Source: an uncultured Lentibacter sp. (GTDB taxonomy: Bacteria; Pseudomonadota; Alphaproteobacteria; Rhodobacterales; Rhodobacteraceae). Taken from it: a stretch of 64,000 bases of DNA. Position numbers and translations under genes: made by a program. Below the pieces are notes generated by a model, which had not been told where the DNA came from, ran no database searches, and was given only the letters and a program-made list of their open reading frames with translations. The DNA is taken from positions 1 through 64,000 of the forward strand of contig CANMGT010000003.1 in the NCBI GenBank assembly GCA_947497495.1, in the 5' to 3' direction. Position 1 is the stretch's first letter. Each line of letters opens with the position of its first letter. Below are positions 1-7,499 of this stretch, in pieces.

Positions 1-35
1 CACGCTGCATTAAGTTAATTTGCGTTAAGGATTGA

Positions 36-101
36 CCCCAAAAACGTATGCACGCGTTCTGCACGGATAGCTGCATATATAGCTGCATACCGTAGGCACT
101 G
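36..101 (-). repeat. Dispersed 66-bp intergenic repeat, copy A
   Basis: On the minus strand this stretch reads almost the same as two other intergenic sites in the window, at 28599-28664 and 51975-52040. All share CAGTGCCTA, two TATGC-GC words, TCCGTGCAGAACGCG and TGCATAC followed by GTTTT. The arms GTATGCA and TGCATAC could pair as the base of a hairpin. TTAACG words flank it on both sides (near 23-28 and 125-130). Function unknown; copies lie in both orientations relative to neighbouring genes, which suggests a REP- or MITE-like element. Confidence 0.8.
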
Positions 102-189
102 TCCGAGTGAGGGCTCAAATGTGCGTTAACCACAACGTGCGTTGCTTTTGCGGCCGAATGTGACGTTGGCGAAATAGTTATGGTCTGAA

Positions 190-219
190 TTGGCATTTCG
201 CGCGTAACCCTCCTACATT
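190..219 (+). promoter_or_regulatory. Candidate sigma-70 promoter of folE2
   Basis: A TTGGCA box at 190-195 and a TACATT box at 214-219 are separated by 18 bases. They end 29 bases before the folE2 start codon. The match is fair and the place is right, but it is only a consensus match. Confidence 0.35.
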
Positions 220-248
220 AGTCTGAGCCGTACTAAAGGGGCACGCAT

Positions 249-1349
249 ATGAACAAGCCGACATCAGAGCTGCTCGCAGCACCCGACCGCACCGAAGCTA
301 AAGAGGCTTTAGAGCGCCTGCGGGCTTGGGCAAAGAGCGCGACCCCGGAAGAGGTTGCTGATCTTGATCCGGTGATCTCGCGTTTGCTCCCCTCCGGCGA
401 AGTTTCGAATTATCCCGCACTTGCAAGGGCTTACCCTGAAGAATTTGAGGTTGATGATGCCTATAAGGCGACATTGCCTGACTTGCAAAACGGCCCGTCG
501 AGCCTGATCAAAGGTGCCCCAAGGGTGATCCAACATGTCGGAATTTCCAACTTCCGCCTGCCGATCAAGTTCCACACCCGCGACGATGGCGACCTGTCCT
601 TGCAGACCTCGGTAACAGGCACAGTGAGCCTTGAAGCGGGCAAGAAGGGCATCAACATGTCCCGCATCATGCGCAGTTTTTACAAGCATTCCGAAGCGAC
701 GTTCTCTTTTGAGGTCATCGAAGCGGCGCTTGACGACTACAAATCAGACCTCGAAAGCTTCGATGCCCGCATCCAAATGCGGTTTTCTTTTCCTATGAAA
801 GTCAATAGCTTACGCTCTGGTTTGCAGGGCTACCAGTACTATGACTTCGCACTTGAGCTGATCGAAGTTGAAGGCCTGCGCCGCCAAATCATTCACATGG
901 ATTATGTCTATTCGTCAACTTGCCCATGTTCGCTTGAGCTGTCTGAACACGCACGACAAAGCCGCGGGCAACTGGCAACCCCACACTCGCAGCGCTCTGT
1001 TGCGCGAATTTCGCTAGAGGTGAACAGCGGAAATTGCCTTTGGTTTGAAGACCTTATAGAAATGTGCCGCGCGGCGGTTCCGACGGAAACCCAAGTTATG
1101 GTCAAGCGCGAAGACGAGCAGGCCTTTGCCGAGCTTAACGCCGCCAACCCGATCTTTGTGGAAGACGCTGCACGCCTGTTTGCGCAGAGACTCGAACTTG
1201 ACGAGCGGGTCGGTGACTTCCGCGTCATTGCCAGCCACCAAGAGAGCCTACACAGCCACGACGCGGTGAGCGTGCTGACAGAAGGCCCGCTCTTTGAGAG
1301 CGAAAGCCTTGATCCCAAAATGTTTTCTACGCTGTTCCATGTCGGCTAA
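249..1349 (+). CDS. folE2: GTP cyclohydrolase FolE2 (type IB)
   Basis: This enzyme opens GTP to 7,8-dihydroneopterin triphosphate, the first step of tetrahydrofolate synthesis, in the cytosol. At 366 residues it belongs to the FolE2/COG1469 family rather than the shorter FolE. The family signature CPCS is present at residues 225-228 and supplies the active-site cysteine; a conserved GINMSR stretch lies near 134-139 and TPHSQR near 244-249. FolE2 enzymes can use metals other than zinc, so they often serve under zinc shortage; I see no Zur box upstream. The start ATG at 249 has only a weak upstream purine tract. folB and folP, later steps of the pathway, lie at 13.2-15.2 kb but not in the same operon. 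Confidence 0.95.
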   Translation: MNKPTSELLAAPDRTEAKEALERLRAWAKSATPEEVADLDPVISRLLPSGEVSNYPALARAYPEEFEVDDAYKATLPDLQNGPSSLIKGAPRVIQHVGISNFRLPIKFHTRDDGDLSLQTSVTGTVSLEAGKKGINMSRIMRSFYKHSEATFSFEVIEAALDDYKSDLESFDARIQMRFSFPMKVNSLRSGLQGYQYYDFALELIEVEGLRRQIIHMDYVYSSTCPCSLELSEHARQSRGQLATPHSQRSVARISLEVNSGNCLWFEDLIEMCRAAVPTETQVMVKREDEQAFAELNAANPIFVEDAARLFAQRLELDERVGDFRVIASHQESLHSHDAVSVLTEGPLFESESLDPKMFSTLFHVG

Positions 1350-1368
1350 GCCCTGCGCGTAAGGGCTT
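1348..1368 (+). terminator. Short hairpin at the end of folE2
   Basis: A 7-bp stem (AAGCCCT with AGGGCTT) and a 7-base loop begin inside the folE2 stop codon and are followed by only three T. It is a weak intrinsic terminator or an mRNA-stabilising hairpin. Confidence 0.4.
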
Positions 1369-1456
1369 TCGGCTATGCGCATAGAGCATTGGTAATGTCA
1401 TGACTGCTGACCTATCTGTCTCATTGACACAGAGACAATCAGTAGGAAAACTCGAA

Positions 1457-1675
1457 ATGGCACAGGCAGTTTCAGCCCCATCACCCACAGCCGCGCGCAC
1501 AGGCTTGCTCGCCCGCATCACAACATGGCTGACTAACGTCGCCGAGGCACAAGCGCGCCCGTTGCGTCGTGAAATCAACGAGCTGCACGCCAAGACAGAC
1601 CGTGAACTGGAAGATATGGGCATCCGCCGTGACGAGATCGAAATGCGCGTGCTCGGCAGCCTTTCCCTCATGTAA
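1457..1675 (+). CDS. Small DUF1127-like protein
   Basis: A 72-residue basic protein. Its C-terminal half (about residues 34-66) reads like the DUF1127 pattern: an R-x-I-N-E-L helix, then D-R-E-L-E-D-M-G-I-R-R-D-E-I. DUF1127 proteins are short, arginine-rich, and in some alphaproteobacteria act in RNA binding or phosphate and carbon metabolism; the role here is unknown. I chose the ATG at 1457 because AGGA sits nine bases upstream (1444-1447); an in-frame ATG at 1400 would add 19 residues but has no ribosome site. It is a single-gene unit, with a strong terminator behind it. Confidence 0.7.
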   Translation: MAQAVSAPSPTAARTGLLARITTWLTNVAEAQARPLRREINELHAKTDRELEDMGIRRDEIEMRVLGSLSLM

Positions 1676-1700
1676 GCCCCTCAAGTTGATACACAAAATG

Positions 1701-1731
1701 AGGCGCAGCCTAAGTGGTTTGCGCCTTTTTT
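1701..1731 (+). terminator. Rho-independent terminator
   Basis: Stem AGGCGCA / TGCGCCT, loop of 12 bases, followed directly by a run of T. It closes the DUF1127-like gene and separates it from trkH. Confidence 0.75.
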
Positions 1732-1791
1732 GCGCCCTCAAAGCAGAGCGCGGCTTGACAGCTGCACAGCATAAGGCCAAGCCTTCGCCTC

Positions 1792-3240
1792 ATGTTTGAT
1801 ATTCGCCCAGTTGGATACGTTATTGGCCTGCTCGTCGCCATTCTTGGCCTCACGATGCTAGCGCCGCTTGCCGTTGACCTTGCCGATGGAGCGGGGCACT
1901 GGCCTGCATTTGCCGAAAGCGCGGTGATTACGTTGCTTGTCGGTGGGCTGGTTGCGCTGGCCTGTCAGAGCGGCGTGCGCCAAGGCCTGAGCATCCAGCA
2001 GACCTTCTTGTTAACAACTGGCGTTTGGGTCGCCTTGCCTCTGTTTGGTGCGCTGCCGTTCATACTGGGTGCGTCAGAAGCAAGCTTTGTGAACGCTTTT
2101 TTTGAAGCAATGTCCGGGATGACAACAACAGGCGCGACAGTCTTGACGGGGCTTGATGACATGCCCAAGGGCATATTGCTTTGGCGCGGTATCTTGCAGT
2201 GGCTTGGTGGTATCGGGATCATCGTTGTTGCTATGGTGTTTTTGCCTGAACTTCGTGTTGGCGGTATGCAGATTTTTCGCGCTGAGTCTTTTGATACTAT
2301 GGGGAAAATTCTTCCGCGGGCGACGCAGATTGCGTCGCAGATTTTCGGCATTTACGCTTCCGTCACTGTGGCTTGCGTCGTCACCTACTATGTCTTGGGC
2401 ATGAACGGATTTGACGCAATTGTTCATGCTTTCACCACGGTATCGACAGGCGGCATGGCAAACTACGATGCAAGCTTTGGCACGTTCACGGGGCCGCACG
2501 AGTATGCTGCGAGCCTGTTTATGATCCTCTCGGCCCTGCCTTTTGTGCGCTACGTGCAAGTTCTCAACGGCAACCTGAATGCGCCGATCAACGACGTCCA
2601 GGTGCGTGGGTTCTTTTACACGCTGACGTTTCTAGTCATCCTCACGAGCTTCTTGCTGACGCAGATTTTCCCACATCATTGGGAACAGGCCTTTCGCGAG
2701 GCACTGTTTAACATCACGTCGATCATCAGCGGCACTGGCTATTCGAGTGTTGACTATATGCTGTGGGGACCATTCCTGATCACGATTTTCTTTTTCATCG
2801 GCCTGATCGGCGGATGTGCGGGCTCAACTGCTTGTTCTGTAAAGATATTCCGCTACCAGATCCTTCTGGCCTCGGTGCGCGCGCAGATCCGCAAAATCAA
2901 GACGCCACATGGTGTTTTCACACCCAAATACGGCGGCATCGCGATCAGCGATGATGTCTTGAACTCGGTCATGAGCTTCTTTGTTTTCTTCATCGTGACG
3001 CTGGGTGTTGTCGCTGTCGCTCTGTCCTTTACGGGGTTGGATTTTGTGACCTCGGTATCCGGCTCGGCGGCCGCTTTGGCAAACATTGGCCCGGGACTGG
3101 GTGATATCATCGGCCCTTCGGGAAACTACTCTAGCCTCAACGAAGCGGCCAAGTGGATCCTGATCGTCGCAATGCTGATTGGCCGGCTTGAGCTGCTCGC
3201 CGTCTATGCGTTGCTCATGCCGGCTTTCTGGCGCGGCTGA
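1792..3240 (+). CDS. trkH: Trk-type potassium uptake protein TrkH
   Basis: Integral inner-membrane subunit of the Trk potassium uptake system. The 482 residues match the TrkH/TrkG length and the hydrophobic profile of four membrane-pore-membrane repeats. Visible signatures are the pore-loop runs ending in TTTGATVLTG (about 112-121), STGG near 219-222, SGTGYS near 313-318, and the glycine-rich GGCAGSTA near 339-346. The partner NAD-binding subunit TrkA is not in this window. The neighbour downstream is convergent, so the gene is probably transcribed alone. The start is the ATG at 1792; the ribosome site is poor. Confidence 0.93.
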   Translation: MFDIRPVGYVIGLLVAILGLTMLAPLAVDLADGAGHWPAFAESAVITLLVGGLVALACQSGVRQGLSIQQTFLLTTGVWVALPLFGALPFILGASEASFVNAFFEAMSGMTTTGATVLTGLDDMPKGILLWRGILQWLGGIGIIVVAMVFLPELRVGGMQIFRAESFDTMGKILPRATQIASQIFGIYASVTVACVVTYYVLGMNGFDAIVHAFTTVSTGGMANYDASFGTFTGPHEYAASLFMILSALPFVRYVQVLNGNLNAPINDVQVRGFFYTLTFLVILTSFLLTQIFPHHWEQAFREALFNITSIISGTGYSSVDYMLWGPFLITIFFFIGLIGGCAGSTACSVKIFRYQILLASVRAQIRKIKTPHGVFTPKYGGIAISDDVLNSVMSFFVFFIVTLGVVAVALSFTGLDFVTSVSGSAAALANIGPGLGDIIGPSGNYSSLNEAAKWILIVAMLIGRLELLAVYALLMPAFWRG

Positions 3241-3309
3241 GAAGCGCGCACCTGAAGCCAGTTCGGCGCCCTTGCCAAAGCCCAACCCTACGAAGTGTTG
3301 CTTTTGGTG

Positions 3310-5106
3310 TTATTCCCAGCAGCTGACAAGCACGGTAACAGCCGAGGCTTCGTGTGTCAGATCTTCCGGGGCGATGATGCTTTCGCGGTCTGAAGCCGTT
3401 GCAACCAAGCCTGCTTCTTTCGCAACTTTGAGAATTGTCGCGGCATCTATCGCAAAGCTCACTTGGTCTGGAAGTTTTTTGCCGTCCTTCGGCGCGGGCA
3501 AAAGCATTCCCAGAACGGTTCCTGTATCGTCAAACACGGGGCCGCCTGCGTCACCCGGCAGCGCGTTGAGCGCTAGGCGTTTCAACTCGGTTTCTCCGGC
3601 CAGGCCTTTGACGTCGCTCAAGCGCCCAAACGTCAGCGTCGGCGCGCCCAGAATGCCCTCGTAGGAGAAACCGGACACAGCAATTTCTGATTGCAGACGC
3701 GGGGCCGCGGACCGCATTGTCGCGACGCGCGCCGGGCTGAGGGGCACCGTTGAGCGCAGAATGGCGATACCTGAGGCATCAGCCAGCACTTCTGCTTCGT
3801 ATTCGTCATCCAGAGTGATCCGGCTGCAGCCCGCGACTGCTTCTGACGTGGTCACGATATGGCCTGTGCCATCAAGGAAGAACCCCGAACGGGACAGTTT
3901 CGGGCGGCGAATTTCCAAGCCCGAGATCAGATCGATGCTCTGGTCCTCGGTTCCTGCGGCCGGGTCCATGGCGCCGATCGTGCGGCTAAAGCTTGCACGC
4001 ATCTCGCTCAGAACGCGGCGGCGGCGTTCCTCGTCGCCAGCTGGCCAAATCAGAGTGAAGCCTTTGATCTCGCCATCTTCCAGAGAGGCCTCGGTGTGGG
4101 AGATCGCTGTCGGGCCTTCGCCAACAAGTGTGAAGCTGTTTTCTTTGCGCTCTCGAGGGCCGTTCTCGGGAACGATCTCGAGCGTCTGCATAATGTCATA
4201 TAGGCCATAAAGCGTATTCTTGTCGCCTGACTGGCTGATCAGGATAACGCGCGCATCTATGTCGCCTGTGCTGTCAAAATGCACGAAAGGCGGGCTATAT
4301 TTGGAAAGCTTAACAATAGCCGTCGGCAGCATCATTTCTATTCCGGCTGTGTCGTCACGCATCAGTTTCATGCCAAGACCATCAAGAATAGCGTTGTATT
4401 TTCCGATCAACTCAGCACGCTGAAGAGTGGTGAGAATACCGGTTGGCTTATGGGCGTTCTCTTCCTGCCAAGCCGCCATCGAGCGGCGTGTTCCGCGGCC
4501 AAAAGCGCCATCAATGGCTGCGTCGTAGAATCCCGCCCATTTGAGAGCAACCTGAAGCTGCTCGCGCTCTTCACGTGTCAATGCGCGCTCGGAGGCGCGC
4601 GCTTGGCTTGGTGTCTCGTCCGGCTCGGCGATCTGTGGCTCGGGCGCCGCTTCTGCGACGGTCTCTGGTTCGGCTGTCGCAACTTCCGGGGCCTCCACCA
4701 CGGCTGTTTGCGCGGGCTCTTCGGCTACCAGCGGTGTTGCTGGAGAGGGCAGGCTCAATAGGTTTGCCCCTACGGGCCAGAACTGCTGCCTAAAGCTCGA
4801 TGAGTAAGCGATGTAAGAATCTCTCGGGATCTGCCCTTCGCGACGATAGACACGCAGAACTTCCCGCGCATCGTCGGGCAGATAGGGGCCAAGTGCGATG
4901 CCATACCATCCGCCACCCAAAGCAAAGCCGTTCACATCGGGCAGGGCGGCAGACAGCTCGCGGACACGTTCTTGAGCGCGGCTGAGGCTTGGTTGCGCTT
5001 CAACCTGAACCCAGACAGGATCTGGCGTTTGAGCAAAAGAGGTTCGCGCTGCCAAGGTGACGACCAAGAAAAACGAAAGAAACAACCGTGTCATATGAAA
5101 ATTCAT
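3310..5106 (-). CDS. Exported SPOR-like / peptidoglycan-binding / degenerate trypsin-fold protein
   Basis: A 598-residue exported protein. Residues 1-25 form a signal peptide (MTRLF... ending in SFA before Q26); the second Met at residue 5 is an equally good start. About residues 32-105 resemble a SPOR-type repeat, then comes a Pro/Ala/Glu-rich linker, then a peptidoglycan-binding type 1 domain at about 176-235 (AIDGAFGRGTRRSMAAWQ), a middle domain, and a C-terminal trypsin-like fold at about 400-575. In the trypsin domain all three catalytic positions look replaced: the usual GDSGGP is GDAGGP (Ala520), the His motif reads TTSEAVAGC (419-427), and the Asp motif reads ASGIAILR (444-451). It is therefore probably not a protease but a periplasmic binding or scaffold protein acting on the cell wall. 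Confidence 0.8.
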   Translation of the reverse strand: MNFHMTRLFLSFFLVVTLAARTSFAQTPDPVWVQVEAQPSLSRAQERVRELSAALPDVNGFALGGGWYGIALGPYLPDDAREVLRVYRREGQIPRDSYIAYSSSFRQQFWPVGANLLSLPSPATPLVAEEPAQTAVVEAPEVATAEPETVAEAAPEPQIAEPDETPSQARASERALTREEREQLQVALKWAGFYDAAIDGAFGRGTRRSMAAWQEENAHKPTGILTTLQRAELIGKYNAILDGLGMKLMRDDTAGIEMMLPTAIVKLSKYSPPFVHFDSTGDIDARVILISQSGDKNTLYGLYDIMQTLEIVPENGPRERKENSFTLVGEGPTAISHTEASLEDGEIKGFTLIWPAGDEERRRRVLSEMRASFSRTIGAMDPAAGTEDQSIDLISGLEIRRPKLSRSGFFLDGTGHIVTTSEAVAGCSRITLDDEYEAEVLADASGIAILRSTVPLSPARVATMRSAAPRLQSEIAVSGFSYEGILGAPTLTFGRLSDVKGLAGETELKRLALNALPGDAGGPVFDDTGTVLGMLLPAPKDGKKLPDQVSFAIDAATILKVAKEAGLVATASDRESIIAPEDLTHEASAVTVLVSCWE

Positions 5107-5243
5107 TCCTGTCCAAGCGCCCCAATTGGCGCAGTTTGCGTCGTTTTAACAAATTGTACGGGGAGGTCACTCAAATAAAACGTGAAGAGCCGCAAAATAA
5201 CACAGTTTCCTGATTTTGCCCCTCGCAAAGTCACTTGGTTTGA

Positions 5244-5272
5244 TTGACCTGCCTGTTTAGGGCGCTTAGGTA
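5244..5272 (+). promoter_or_regulatory. Candidate sigma-70 promoter of the glyQ operon
   Basis: TTGACC at 5244-5249 and TAGGTA at 5267-5272 with a 17-base spacer, about 50 bases before the glyQ start. It is the best consensus match in the gap between the divergent protease-like gene and glyQ. Confidence 0.45.
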
Positions 5273-5322
5273 GAACGCGAAATGTAGCGTCATCGAGAGT
5301 GGCGAAGGAATAGGGCAGCGAC

Positions 5323-6252
5323 ATGGCCAATGCGATTGAAAAACCACGTAGCTTTCAGGAGATCATCCTGCGGCTGCAAGCCTACTGGGCGGAAAAGGGC
5401 TGCGCTGTGTTGCAACCCTATGACATGGAAGTTGGCGCAGGCACGTTTCACCCCGCGACAACGTTGCGCTCGCTTGGCTCAAAACCTTGGGCTGCGGCCT
5501 ATGTGCAGCCTTCACGGCGGCCAACTGACGGGCGCTACGGCGAAAACCCGAACAGGCTCCAGCACTACTACCAGTTTCAGGCACTGATCAAGCCAAGCCC
5601 ACCAGACTTGCAAGAGCTTTACCTTGGCTCCCTGCAAGCGATCGGAATCGACATGGAGTTGCATGACATTCGATTTGTCGAGGACGACTGGGAAAGCCCT
5701 ACGCTTGGTGCTTGGGGCCTTGGCTGGGAAGTCTGGTGCGATGGCATGGAAGTGAGCCAGTTTACGTATTTCCAGCAAGTTGGCGGCCACGATTGTCACC
5801 CTGTCTCGGGCGAGCTGACATATGGCTTGGAGCGGCTGGCCATGTATGTCCTTGGCGTCGATCATGTGATGGACATGCCCTACAACGATCCGCAAACACC
5901 CATCGCGCTAACCTATGGGGATGTATTTCGCCAGACGGAAGAGGAATACAGCCGCTGGAACTTTGATGTGGCCAACACCGAAGTTCTGCTAAAGCATTTT
6001 GAAGAGGCCGAGGCCGAATGCCAGATCATTCTGGCGCAAGAGGCTCAAGACCCAAAGACAGGCAAGCGCATCATCATGGCGCATCCGGCCTATGACCAGT
6101 GCATCAAGGCGTCGCATCTGTTCAACCTCCTTGATGCGCGCGGCGTTATTTCGGTGACGGAGCGGCAGGCCTATATCGGGCGTGTGCGTGCGCTGGCAAA
6201 AGCCTGCGCCGACGCTTTTGTTCTGACAGAAGCGGGAGGTCACGCGGCATGA
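5323..6252 (+). CDS. glyQ: Glycyl-tRNA synthetase alpha subunit
   Basis: Alpha subunit of the bacterial alpha2-beta2 glycyl-tRNA synthetase; it activates glycine and helps charge tRNA-Gly. The 309 residues agree with the family. Conserved stretches include [12 protein letters not shown] at the N-terminus, [18 protein letters not shown] (about 34-51), [19 protein letters not shown] (62-80) and [18 protein letters not shown] (about 135-152). The ATG at 5323 follows GGCAGCGAC. It leads a run glyQ - methyltransferase - small membrane protein - glyS, and its stop overlaps the next start by four bases (ATGA), so translation is coupled. Confidence 0.98.
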   Translation: MANAIEKPRSFQEIILRLQAYWAEKGCAVLQPYDMEVGAGTFHPATTLRSLGSKPWAAAYVQPSRRPTDGRYGENPNRLQHYYQFQALIKPSPPDLQELYLGSLQAIGIDMELHDIRFVEDDWESPTLGAWGLGWEVWCDGMEVSQFTYFQQVGGHDCHPVSGELTYGLERLAMYVLGVDHVMDMPYNDPQTPIALTYGDVFRQTEEEYSRWNFDVANTEVLLKHFEEAEAECQIILAQEAQDPKTGKRIIMAHPAYDQCIKASHLFNLLDARGVISVTERQAYIGRVRALAKACADAFVLTEAGGHAA

Positions 6253-6920
6253 GCCATGCGCTCGCCAAATTGCGTGTTGAAGCTCGTGCGTTCCTCCGGA
6301 AAATAACCGGAGAGAAAAAACGCGCGAGAGCTCTGGCCGACGCCGAGTTTGAAGCCGCGCTTTCCAACTTGAAAGCGGGTGATCTTGCGATCGATCTGGG
6401 GGCGAACGCCGGTATCTTCACCGAGAAAATGGCCGCGACAGGTGCTGATGTGATCGCGTTTGAACCTGATCCGCATGCGTTTGAAACGCTCTCAAAGCGC
6501 GTCGGAAGCCTTGAAAACGTAACGCTTCTCAACGCAGCTGCTTCCGAAACCGGCGGCACTATGACGCTCTATCGGCACGTAAATTTTGCGGATGCGCCAG
6601 AGAAGCACAGCACCGGATCGAGCCTTGTCGAAGGCAAGGCCCGCACGAGCGACGCAATGGCTGTTAAGGTGGATGTTATTGATTTTCCGAAATTTCTCGA
6701 AGAGAAGAACCGTCAGGTTGCTTTGCTCAAAGTAGACATAGAAGGTGCCGAAGTTGCGCTTATCGAGGCACTTTTGGTGTCATCTGCGGGTAAGCTTGTG
6801 GACAAAATGTTTGTGGAAACCCACGAGCGGGTTTTGCCGCAACTCGCGGCGCGCACGGATGCGCTTAAAAGGCAAACAGTCGGGGCATCGTCTCCGGCCA
6901 TCAACTGGGATTGGCGCTAA
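6249..6920 (+). CDS. FkbM-family SAM-dependent methyltransferase
   Basis: A 223-residue class I methyltransferase. The SAM site DLGANAG is at residues 49-55, the acidic ribose-binding motif FEPDPHA at 71-77, and the FkbM signature [10 protein letters not shown] near 159-168. FkbM enzymes O-methylate sugars or other small molecules; the substrate here cannot be read from sequence. The gene overlaps glyQ by four bases and the following gene by one (TAATG), so it sits inside the glycyl-tRNA synthetase operon. Its link to tRNA charging, if any, is unknown. Confidence 0.85.
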   Translation: MSHALAKLRVEARAFLRKITGEKKRARALADAEFEAALSNLKAGDLAIDLGANAGIFTEKMAATGADVIAFEPDPHAFETLSKRVGSLENVTLLNAAASETGGTMTLYRHVNFADAPEKHSTGSSLVEGKARTSDAMAVKVDVIDFPKFLEEKNRQVALLKVDIEGAEVALIEALLVSSAGKLVDKMFVETHERVLPQLAARTDALKRQTVGASSPAINWDWR

Positions 6921-7438
6921 TGGTTTCTCGCATACTTGTATTGGGGATTGTCATGATTTCTCTGCTCACCGGCTTTGCTATCTACTACCTGCAGGTCTAC
7001 GCCTATTACGAAGAAGTGGTTGCCGATGGGCAAACCGATGTCGCGCTGGTGTCTCTCGCGAGCGGTGTACCCGAACCGATCTTGTATGACGGTTTTGAAG
7101 CCATTGATGCCAGCAGTTCCCCCATCCGCTATCGCGCTTGCTTTAAAACCGAACAAAGTATCGCGATGATAACGGAAACATACGAAACATATGAGGGCGC
7201 CGAGCCTCTTGTCGCGCCAAACTGGTTTGGGTGTTTTGATGCCGTCGAGATAGGCGAAGCCATTGATAGTGGTGCCGCTTTTGCCTTTTTAGGGCAGCGC
7301 AATATAGAGTACGGTATCGACCGTGTTGTTGCCATCCTGCCTGATGGTCGCGGCTTCACATGGCACCAGATCAATGAATGTGGGAAGGTTGTTTTTGATG
7401 GCCGCCCGGCCCCCGAAGGCTGCCCGGCAAAACCCTGA
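6920..7438 (+). CDS. Small membrane-anchored protein between glyQ and glyS (DUF6446-like)
   Basis: A 172-residue protein with one N-terminal membrane segment (about residues 3-24, rich in Ile, Leu and Val) followed by a soluble, probably periplasmic, domain with four cysteines, including one in RACFK, one in WFGCF, one in INECG and one in EGCP. I believe it belongs to the Rhodobacterales-restricted family DUF6446, recalled from its position between glyQ and glyS; no function is known. The ATG at 6920 overlaps the previous stop as TAATG; a TTG nine bases earlier is less likely. Confidence 0.75.
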   Translation: MVSRILVLGIVMISLLTGFAIYYLQVYAYYEEVVADGQTDVALVSLASGVPEPILYDGFEAIDASSSPIRYRACFKTEQSIAMITETYETYEGAEPLVAPNWFGCFDAVEIGEAIDSGAAFAFLGQRNIEYGIDRVVAILPDGRGFTWHQINECGKVVFDGRPAPEGCPAKP

Positions 7439-7499
7439 TCTCTCAACCCTGACCACCAAAGCATGACCGCCCAAACCTGACTTAAGAAAGCTCAAGAAG

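Noticed and set aside
5103..5330. Minus-strand 75-codon frame in the gap before glyQ
   Set aside because: It overlaps the promoter region of glyQ and the start of the protease-like gene, with no ribosome site or conserved feature.
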